From assembly GCA_051876105.1 (NCBI GenBank), contig JBJEHN010000097.1, positions 1 to 62,455 on the forward strand: a DNA stretch of 62,455 nt, given 5' to 3'. This document shows positions 56,657-62,455 of this stretch, piece after piece. The notes beneath the pieces were generated by a model that saw only the letters and a list, made by a program, of their open reading frames with translations, was not told the origin of the DNA and did not search any database. This DNA comes from W2P13-069 sp051876105 (GTDB taxonomy: Bacteria > Actinomycetota > Coriobacteriia > Coriobacteriales > QAMH01). The position numbers and the translations under genes were made by a program. How positions within the stretch are numbered: position 1 is the stretch's first letter; the number at the start of each line of letters is the position of its first letter.

Positions 56657-56662
56657 CATAAT
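56657..56662 (+). promoter_or_regulatory. -10 element of prfA
   Basis: CATAAT lies 43 nt before the prfA start codon. Confidence 0.4.
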
Positions 56663-56705
56663 CAAAGCTTGCGTTTAACCTGATGAGTAGTGAGGAACAC
56701 AGAGC

Positions 56706-57788
56706 ATGTACAGCAAGCTCACCAAGATAATCGAGGCCTACGAGGCCCTGGAGGCCAAGCTGGGCGACCCGGCGGTCATGGCCGATATGAAGGAGTACAC
56801 CAAGCTCACCAAGGAGCATGCCAACCAGAGGGACCTGGTCGAGCACGCCCGCCAGTACGTGAGCCTGAGCGACCAGCTCGCCAACGCCAAGGACGTCCTC
56901 AAGAACGAGACCGACCCCGACTTCAAGGAGCTCGCGCAGGAGGAGATCGCAGAGATCGAGCCCCAGCTGCCCGCCCTTGAGGATGAGATCAAGTTCATGC
57001 TCCTGCCGGCGGACCCCAACGACGAGAAGGACATCATCGTCGAGATCCGCTCTGCCGCCGGCGGCGACGAGGCCGCCATCTTCGCAGGCGACCTCTTCAA
57101 GATGTACAGCCGCTACGCCGAGAGCAAGAAGTGGAAGATCGAGGTCATCGACTCCAACCCCTCCGACCAGGGCGGCTTCTCCAAGATCGAGTTCAAGATG
57201 CTGGGAGACAAGGTCTACAGCTCGATGAAGTTCGAGTCTGGCGTGCACCGCGTGCAGCGCGTCCCCAAGACGGAGAGCCAGGGACGCATCCAGACCTCCA
57301 CGGCAACCGTCGCCGTGCTCCCCGAGGCAGACGATATCGAGATCGACATCAAGCAGGAGGACCTGCGCATCGATGTCTACCGTGCAGGCGGCCCCGGCGG
57401 CCAGTGCGTGAACACCACGGACTCCGCCGTGCGCATCACCCACCTGCCCACGGGCCTGGTGGTGCAGTCTCAGGACCAGAAGTCCCAGATCCAGAACCGA
57501 GAAGCCGCCATGCAGGTGCTGCGCGCCCGCCTCTACGACAAGATGCTCCAGGAGCAGCAGGAGGCCCTGGGCGCAGACCGTCGCAGCCAGATCGGCGGCG
57601 GCAACCGCTCCGAGAAGATCCGCACCTACAACGGCCCGCAGGACCGCGTGACCGACCACCGAATCGGCTACAACGGCACCTACAACGGCGTGCTGAACGC
57701 AGACGGTCTGGCCGACCTCATCGAGAACCTGGCCGCCGCTGACCGCGCCGCGCGCCTCGAGGCCGCAACCGCCGGAGAGGCCCAGTAG
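56706..57788 (+). CDS. prfA: Peptide chain release factor 1
   Basis: RF1 ends translation at UAA and UAG. The 360-aa protein has the GGQ motif in RAGGPGGQCVNTTDSA near residue 231, which enters the peptidyl transferase centre. The codon-recognition region holds RVPKTESQGR with the PxT-type tripeptide near residue 190. The C-terminal RSEKIRTYNGPQDRVTDHR is typical. prmC, which methylates the GGQ glutamine, follows after a hairpin. Several genes here end in TAG, consistent with a working RF1. Confidence 0.98.
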   Translation: MYSKLTKIIEAYEALEAKLGDPAVMADMKEYTKLTKEHANQRDLVEHARQYVSLSDQLANAKDVLKNETDPDFKELAQEEIAEIEPQLPALEDEIKFMLLPADPNDEKDIIVEIRSAAGGDEAAIFAGDLFKMYSRYAESKKWKIEVIDSNPSDQGGFSKIEFKMLGDKVYSSMKFESGVHRVQRVPKTESQGRIQTSTATVAVLPEADDIEIDIKQEDLRIDVYRAGGPGGQCVNTTDSAVRITHLPTGLVVQSQDQKSQIQNREAAMQVLRARLYDKMLQEQQEALGADRRSQIGGGNRSEKIRTYNGPQDRVTDHRIGYNGTYNGVLNADGLADLIENLAAADRAARLEAATAGEAQ

Positions 57789-57810
57789 CCCCATTTCCAT
57801 GCACGTCCCC

Positions 57811-57843
57811 GCGCCCCGCAGCCCTGCCAGGGTTGCGGGGCGC
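57811..57843 (+). other. GC hairpin between prfA and prmC
   Basis: GCGCCCCGCAGCC pairs with GGTTGCGGGGCGC over 13 bp with one wobble, closing a 7-nt loop. No T tract follows. It may modulate prmC relative to prfA. Confidence 0.55.
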
Positions 57844-57880
57844 TATGCAAGGCGCGCCATCCGCGCTCAAAGGAGGAACC

Positions 57881-58741
57881 ATGCCAGACAACGAGCTGTG
57901 GACCGTGCAGCGCACCCTCGCCTGGTGCACGGACTACCTCGAGCGCCACGGCGATGAGCACCCCTCGCGCAGTGCCGAGTGGCTCATGAGCGCCGCTACG
58001 GGCATGAGCCGCGTGGAGCTCTACGCCTTCTACGACAAGCCCCTCTCCATGGGCGAGCGCGACGTGCTGCGTGAGAGCCTGCGCCGCCGCGGGGCGGGCG
58101 AGCCCCTGCAGTACGTCACCGGCGAGGCTGCCTTCCGCCACATCATCGTTCGCACGGCCCCGGGGGTGCTGATCCCGCGCCCTGAGACCGAGCTGCTCGT
58201 GGAGCTGGCCCTGCAGCACGCGTCCGTCTGCCAGCTCGAGGAGCCTCGCGTGCTCGAGGTGGGCTGCGGGACGGGCTGCGTTGCCCTCTCCATCGCCCGG
58301 GAGTGCCCTGCCCACGTGGTCGCTACGGACATCTCTCCGCAAGCCGTCGCCTGCGCGCGCCGCAACGCAGAGGCGCTCGAGCTCTGCGAGCGCGTGGAGG
58401 TTGTGGAGACGGACTGCGCGCAGGGCGTGGAGGGTCCCTTCGAGATGCTGGTGAGCAACCCTCCCTACATCCCCAGCGCCGTGGTGGCCGGCCTCGACCG
58501 CGAGGTCGTGGGTTACGAGCCGCACCTGGCACTCGATGGGGGAGAGGACGGCCTCGACTTCTTCAACCGCCTGCTGCCCGTGGCGCGCGAGCTGCTCGTG
58601 CCCGGCGGCTTCTTCGCCTGCGAGCTTCACGAGACCTGCCTCGACGAGGCCCTCGCCCGCGCAGCGGCTGCGGGCTTGCGCGAGGCCGCCGTCCACCGCG
58701 ACCTCGCGGGCAGGCCCCGCTTCCTCACTGCCCGCGCCTGA
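57881..58741 (+). CDS. prmC: Release factor glutamine methyltransferase
   Basis: PrmC methylates the Gln of the GGQ motif in release factors. The 286-aa protein has an N-terminal helical domain, IPRPETELLVE near residue 100, the SAM loop LEVGCGTGCVALSIA, and the catalytic NPPY at residues 193-196. AAAGGAGGA precedes the ATG. Its place behind prfA is the common bacterial arrangement. Confidence 0.96.
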   Translation: MPDNELWTVQRTLAWCTDYLERHGDEHPSRSAEWLMSAATGMSRVELYAFYDKPLSMGERDVLRESLRRRGAGEPLQYVTGEAAFRHIIVRTAPGVLIPRPETELLVELALQHASVCQLEEPRVLEVGCGTGCVALSIARECPAHVVATDISPQAVACARRNAEALELCERVEVVETDCAQGVEGPFEMLVSNPPYIPSAVVAGLDREVVGYEPHLALDGGEDGLDFFNRLLPVARELLVPGGFFACELHETCLDEALARAAAAGLREAAVHRDLAGRPRFLTARA

Positions 58742-58809
58742 GGGCGCAACGGTTTTCCAAACGCTGTGTTCTTCTCATGAAGGTCTTGTCGGCATTCTTA
58801 AATTTATCC

Positions 58810-58838
58810 TTGACGTAAGATTATTAAACATGAAGAAT
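58810..58838 (+). promoter_or_regulatory. Promoter of modA
   Basis: TTGACG (58810-58815) and AAGAAT (58833-58838) are spaced by 17 nt. This is one of the few places here with a recognisable -35. Confidence 0.55.
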
Positions 58839-58848
58839 AGACCTCACG

Positions 58849-58864
58849 GCGGATTATATTCCGC
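58849..58864 (+). promoter_or_regulatory. Palindrome downstream of the modA promoter, possible operator
   Basis: GCGGA-TTATAT-TCCGC forms a 16-nt inverted repeat just past the predicted transcription start, where a repressor would act. It shares a TATAT core with ModE sites but lacks their full pattern. The regulator is unknown. Confidence 0.4.
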
Positions 58865-58922
58865 AGGGATTGTGTGCTCGCAAGGTGTAAACCGCGGGCA
58901 AGACAAAGGAGAGGAAGCACTT

Positions 58923-59792
58923 ATGAATCGTCGTTCTTTCACAAAGGGCATCGTCGCCACCGCGGCATCTCTGAGCCTTGTCGCTTGCTTTGGCCTCGCC
59001 GGCTGCGGCGGCAACAGCGCTAGCAGCGGTTCCAACAACGCCCAGCCTGCAGTCGAGCTGCAGGTCTTTGCGGCCAACTCCCTCGAGAAGGCGCTCCCCG
59101 AGGTCCAGGCCCTCTACACCGAGCAGACCGGTGTCACCTTTGCAGACACCCAGTTCAAGGCCTCCGGCGACCTGGTCGCCCAGCTTGAGGGCGGTGCTGC
59201 TGCAGACATCCTGATCACCGCCTCCACCGGCACCATGGACAAGGCAGTCGCCGACGGCTTCGTCGCCGAGGGTGCAGCCACCAACATGTTCGTCAACGAC
59301 CTCGTCGTCGTTACCGCCGCAGACTCCACCATCACCATCTCCAGCCTGGAGGACCTGGCAACCGACGCCATCACTTCCATTGCCATCGGAGACCCCAACG
59401 TCGTCCCCGCTGGCAAGTACGCTGTCCAGGCCCTCGAGTCTGCTGGCCTGTGCACCACCGAGACCGCTGAGGACGGCACCATCACCGTCACCTATGACAA
59501 GTCCATCGCCAAGAAGATCAACGACGGCGCTGACAAGGTCGGCACCGTTGCCTCCTATGTGAACGAGGGCCAGTGCGACGTCGGCTTCGTCTACACCTCC
59601 GACCTCTACCGCTACGACGGCATCCAGTCCATCTTCACCACCCCTGCCGACTCCCACAAGGACATCCTCTACCCCGGCGCTGCCATCACTGACTCCGCCA
59701 ACGCAGAGGCTGCAGCCGAGTTCCTTGACTTCTGCCTGAACAACGCAGACGCTCAGAAGATCTGGCAGCAGTACGGCTTCGAGCTTGCCTAA
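58923..59792 (+). CDS. modA: Molybdate/tungstate-binding lipoprotein
   Basis: ModA captures molybdate or tungstate outside the membrane. The 289-aa protein has a lipoprotein signal peptide ending in LAGC near residue 28, with a Ser/Gly/Asn linker after it. LQVFAANSLEKALPEV starts the binding domain, and GDPNVVPAGKYAVQALES near residue 160 supplies the anion pocket, as in ModA. The start has GAGAGGAAG upstream. modB and modC follow after two hairpins. Molybdate versus tungstate cannot be told apart by sequence alone. Confidence 0.92.
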   Translation: MNRRSFTKGIVATAASLSLVACFGLAGCGGNSASSGSNNAQPAVELQVFAANSLEKALPEVQALYTEQTGVTFADTQFKASGDLVAQLEGGAAADILITASTGTMDKAVADGFVAEGAATNMFVNDLVVVTAADSTITISSLEDLATDAITSIAIGDPNVVPAGKYAVQALESAGLCTTETAEDGTITVTYDKSIAKKINDGADKVGTVASYVNEGQCDVGFVYTSDLYRYDGIQSIFTTPADSHKDILYPGAAITDSANAEAAAEFLDFCLNNADAQKIWQQYGFELA

Positions 59793-59803
59793 CAGCTTGA
59801 GGG

Positions 59804-59833
59804 TATCGGCCCCGCTAGGGCGCCGATAGTTTT
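59804..59833 (+). terminator. First hairpin after modA
   Basis: TATCGGC pairs with GCCGATA, with an inner CCC-GCTA-GGG helix, followed by GTTTT. Confidence 0.75.
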
Positions 59834-59835
59834 GA

Positions 59836-59874
59836 GAAAGGGGCGGCGGTGCACAATCGCTGCCCCTTTCTTTC
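59836..59874 (+). terminator. Second hairpin after modA
   Basis: GAAAGGGGCGGCG pairs with CGCTGCCCCTTTC over 13 bp (one wobble), followed by TTTC. Confidence 0.8.
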
Positions 59875-59875
59875 G

Positions 59876-59897
59876 TACAATCATCTCCGTTGAGATG
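59876..59897 (+). promoter_or_regulatory. -10 element of modB and 5' hairpin
   Basis: TACAAT (59876-59881) begins right behind the second modA hairpin. CATCTC-CGTT-GAGATG (59882-59897) follows at the predicted 5' end of the modB message. Confidence 0.45.
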
Positions 59898-59917
59898 AAT
59901 TGCCAAGGAGGAATCCG

Positions 59918-61345
59918 ATGTTGAAACACGTTGTCCGAGCATGGGCAACCTGCATGGCGGCCGCTGTGCTCGCGCTGGGGCTGTTCGCAGGGTGCGCATT
60001 CGCCGGCACCGATTCGCAGCCGGAGGCGGGCACGTCGATCGTCTCTGAGGATGCGGGTTTCGGCCTGAGCAGCTTCGAGCGCATGCAGGTGGGCGTCAAC
60101 AAGACCTACCTGAACACCTACTACGGCTACGCCTACTCGCAGGGCAAGGGGACCGAGGACAACGTCACCTTGCTGTGCTTTGACGACCGCATCCTGGTCT
60201 ACATCCCCCAGAAGGTGCTGGACGCAAGCGGCCTCGACCTGGCCGACCCCAACGCCACGGCGATCTTCCAACAGCTCGTGGAGGAGCTTGACGACGGCGC
60301 CTCCAACGGCGGACCCTCCCTCAACAGGGTCAAGGGCAAGGTCCCCTACGAGTACACCACCGAGCGCACCGCGCAGGTGGGCGATGTCTCGGTCGAGTTC
60401 AGCAAGGAGCTCGAGGAGAACTACTACTACACCATTGTGAAGAAGGAGGGCCTGGACAACAACCGCGGCCTTGCCAGCTTCTGCGATACCTTCAAGCTGC
60501 TGCCGGCAGACCAGGTGGCCGTCGCCTCTGAGGGCGGCTGGTTCGAGCAACTCTCGGCCTTCCTCTGCAAGGTCGACTACCGCCCGCTGTGGGTCTCGCT
60601 CAAGACCGCGGCTGTGGCGATGATCTTCATCTTCATCCTGGGCCTCATCGCGGCCTGGCGCAGCATGCACGTCAAGAGCCGCTGGAAGAGCCTGCTCGAC
60701 TCGCTCTTCACCATCCCCATGGTCCTGCCCCCAACGGTCTGCGGCTTCTTGCTGCTGCTGGTCTTCGGCAAGAGCACGGCGCTGGGCAGGTTCTTCATCG
60801 ACCACGGCCTCGACCTCGTCTTCACCTGGCCTGCGGCGGTCATCGCCGCGGTGGTCGTGGGCTTCCCGCTGATGTACAGGACGGTGCTGGGCGCTTTCGA
60901 GGCGCTCGACGTCAACATGCTCGACGCCGCCCGCACCCTGGGCTGGAGCGAGACCCGCATCTTCTCCAAGCTGATGCTGCCGCTTGCGTGGCCTTCCATC
61001 GCAGCCGGCATGGTGCTCGCCTTCGCGCGAGCCATGGGCGAGTTCGGCGCAACGCTGTTCTTCGCAGGCAACTACGCGGGCGTCACCCAGACCATGCCCA
61101 TCGCCATCTACTTCAACTGGATGGGCGGCTCTACGGACGTGGCCATCTTCTGGGTCGTCGTCGTCATCGTCATCAGCTTCCTCATCATCATGATCATCAA
61201 CCTCTACAGCGCCCATGTGCAGAAGTTCCGCGTGCAGGGCGCGAGCGGCATCGATGAGGATATGGGCTTTGCGGGCGAGGTACCCCAGCCCGCTCGCGCC
61301 GCCGAGCCTGCCCAAGGCAAGGGCGAGAAGGGGGAGGTGCGCTAA
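59918..61345 (+). CDS. modB: Molybdate ABC permease with large exported N-terminal domain
   Basis: The C-terminal half (from about residue 225) is a standard ModB permease with five or six membrane helices. Its EAA-type coupling motif is EALDVNMLDAARTLGWSE. Normal ModB is about 220-230 aa; this one is 475 aa. The extra N-terminus has a signal peptide (residues 1-35, ending CAFAG) and about 185 residues of exported domain, with DNVTLLCFDDRILVYIP and an acidic, tyrosine-rich stretch near residue 165. I do not recognise that domain. Its TAA overlaps the modC start. AAGGAGGA precedes ATG 59918. Confidence 0.9.
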   Translation: MLKHVVRAWATCMAAAVLALGLFAGCAFAGTDSQPEAGTSIVSEDAGFGLSSFERMQVGVNKTYLNTYYGYAYSQGKGTEDNVTLLCFDDRILVYIPQKVLDASGLDLADPNATAIFQQLVEELDDGASNGGPSLNRVKGKVPYEYTTERTAQVGDVSVEFSKELEENYYYTIVKKEGLDNNRGLASFCDTFKLLPADQVAVASEGGWFEQLSAFLCKVDYRPLWVSLKTAAVAMIFIFILGLIAAWRSMHVKSRWKSLLDSLFTIPMVLPPTVCGFLLLLVFGKSTALGRFFIDHGLDLVFTWPAAVIAAVVVGFPLMYRTVLGAFEALDVNMLDAARTLGWSETRIFSKLMLPLAWPSIAAGMVLAFARAMGEFGATLFFAGNYAGVTQTMPIAIYFNWMGGSTDVAIFWVVVVIVISFLIIMIINLYSAHVQKFRVQGASGIDEDMGFAGEVPQPARAAEPAQGKGEKGEVR

Positions 61346-62430
61346 TGGCACTGGAGATCAAGATCAAGAAGCACCTGGCTTCCTTCGACCTGGACATCGA
61401 GCTCACCGCCGGGGCCGAGGCGATCGGCTTCCTGGGTGCCAGCGGCTGCGGCAAGAGCCTCACGCTGCGCTGCGTTGCCGGTGTGGAGACGCCTGACGAG
61501 GGCTACATCATCGTCAACGGCAAGACCTTCTTCGACAGCGAGAAGAAAATCAACCTCACACCCCAGCAGCGCAAGACCGCCCTGCTCTTCCAGAACTACC
61601 AGCTCTTCCCCAACATGACGGTTGCCCAGAACGTGGCCGCCGGCATGCCCAAGGGCCTGCCCAAGGACGAGGTGGCGGCGCGCGTCAAACGCTACCTGGG
61701 CATGTTCGACCTCGACGGCTTCCAGGAGCGCTACCCCATGCGCCTCTCCGGTGGCCAGCAGCAGCGCGTGGCCCTGGCCCGCATGCTGGCAGCTGAGCCC
61801 GACGTCCTCATGCTCGACGAGCCCTTCTCCGCGCTCGACTCCCATTTGAAGTCCGGCTTGGAGCAGAACATGCTCGACGTCTTCGACGACTACCACGGCA
61901 CGATCCTCTACGTGAGCCATGACATCGACGAGGCCTTCCGCCTGTGCGACCGCATCGCCGTCGTCAGCGGCGGCAAGATCGAGGAGATGGGCTCTGCGCG
62001 CGACATCGTGCTCAACCCGACGACCCTGGCGGGCCTCAAGCTCTCCGGCTGCAAGAACATCAGCCGCGCTGTGTGGGACGGCGACCAGACCATCGAGGCC
62101 CTCGACTGGGGCATCAGCCTGAGAGTCGGTCCGGACGCGCAGATCCCCCAGGACCTGGCCTACATCGGCGCGCGTGCCAAGTTCATCCGCTTGGCAGACC
62201 CGGGCGAGACCGGCCACAACCTCTACCAGCTGAAGGTGCACCGTGTGGTGGAGAACCGCTTCGACGCGCTGATCACGCTCGAGACCCCCGCCGGGGCCGG
62301 CGCTGGCGACAGGACGCTCATCTACTGGCGCGTCGACAAGCTGCCCCTGAGCAAAGCCCACCTGCCCCAACCCGGTGAGGTGATCCCGCTGCACTTCGAC
62401 GCGCGCCACCTCTACCTGGCAACCCGCTGA
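61345..62430 (+). CDS. modC: Molybdate ABC transporter ATPase
   Basis: ModC powers the transporter. The 361-aa protein has Walker A GASGCGKS near residue 32, a Q-loop at FQNYQLFP, the signature RLSGGQQQRVALARML near residue 133, Walker B VLMLDEP and the switch His in YVSHD. The last 110 residues may form a TOBE-like regulatory domain. It starts inside the modB stop (TAATG). The window ends 25 nt after its stop. Confidence 0.95.
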   Translation: MALEIKIKKHLASFDLDIELTAGAEAIGFLGASGCGKSLTLRCVAGVETPDEGYIIVNGKTFFDSEKKINLTPQQRKTALLFQNYQLFPNMTVAQNVAAGMPKGLPKDEVAARVKRYLGMFDLDGFQERYPMRLSGGQQQRVALARMLAAEPDVLMLDEPFSALDSHLKSGLEQNMLDVFDDYHGTILYVSHDIDEAFRLCDRIAVVSGGKIEEMGSARDIVLNPTTLAGLKLSGCKNISRAVWDGDQTIEALDWGISLRVGPDAQIPQDLAYIGARAKFIRLADPGETGHNLYQLKVHRVVENRFDALITLETPAGAGAGDRTLIYWRVDKLPLSKAHLPQPGEVIPLHFDARHLYLATR

Positions 62431-62455
62431 CCCAGCGGCAAGCCGGTCGCAGCGC

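Overview
This 62 kb window looks like ordinary chromosome from a high-GC, Gram-positive anaerobe. The mix of actinobacterial-style LysC, an oxygen-labile Fe-S type PurF, a Veg protein, type III glutamine synthetase, a type I QueF, and a giant acyl-CoA dehydratase activase fusion suggests the class Coriobacteriia (Olsenella/Atopobiaceae or Collinsella-like). That placement is inferred from gene content and composition; no rRNA is present to confirm it. I see no insertion sequence, prophage, CRISPR array or rRNA operon, and one tRNA gene (tRNA-Ser, anticodon TGA). Almost all genes read on the + strand; only veg, dinB and the giant activase read on the - strand.

Layout. 1-3.3 kb: aspartokinase (with an apparent internal start for a separate ACT-domain subunit) and a COG2509-type flavoprotein. 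3.4-8 kb: veg, phosphoglucose isomerase, ispE and dinB. 8-12.2 kb: purA, purD, a Nudix ADP-ribose hydrolase, purE and a 126-aa stand-alone homologue of the N-terminal domain of cyanophycin synthetase. 12.3-14.6 kb: an aminotransferase and a divergent D-Ala-D-Ala-ligase-like ATP-grasp enzyme. 14.6-17 kb: queD-queE-queC-queF, which makes preQ1 for queuosine. 17.1-22.9 kb: an unknown protein, a YtxH-type protein, a PRC-barrel protein with a LEA-like tail, RNase R and a glycosyltransferase-like protein. 22.9-25.2 kb: a LytS/LytR-type two-component system. 25.3-30.1 kb: purF-purM-purN and an aminotransferase. 30.2-34.9 kb: a heterodimeric ABC exporter and a secreted SGNH hydrolase. 35-44.8 kb: htpG, folC, a zinc-ribbon membrane protein, thrS-leuC-leuD-leuB, galU and tRNA-Ser. 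44.9-48.4 kb: xanthine salvage (xpt plus permease) and NADP glutamate dehydrogenase. 48.5-55.3 kb: the 1468-aa activase/reductase fusion, divergent from type III glutamine synthetase. 55.4-58.7 kb: a second glycosyltransferase, prfA and prmC. 58.9-62.4 kb: a molybdate/tungstate transporter, modA, an unusual modB with a large exported N-terminal domain, and modC.

Themes. Purine supply recurs: purA/D/E, purF/M/N and xanthine salvage are three separate units. GdhA and type III glutamine synthetase together cover ammonium assimilation.

The most notable signal is the thrS leader. It contains two nearly identical hairpins, each a 5-bp stem with a 7-nt loop, the exact geometry of a tRNA anticodon arm. 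Both carry TGU at the anticodon position, which is a threonine anticodon. The second sits just upstream of the thrS ribosome-binding site, so this looks like a tRNA-Thr-mimicking operator for autoregulation by threonyl-tRNA synthetase. Second in interest are the stand-alone cyanophycin-synthetase N-domain protein, which keeps a HxxEH metal-binding motif, and the neighbouring Ddl-like ligase, which has lost key residues of the D-Ala-D-Ala ligase site.
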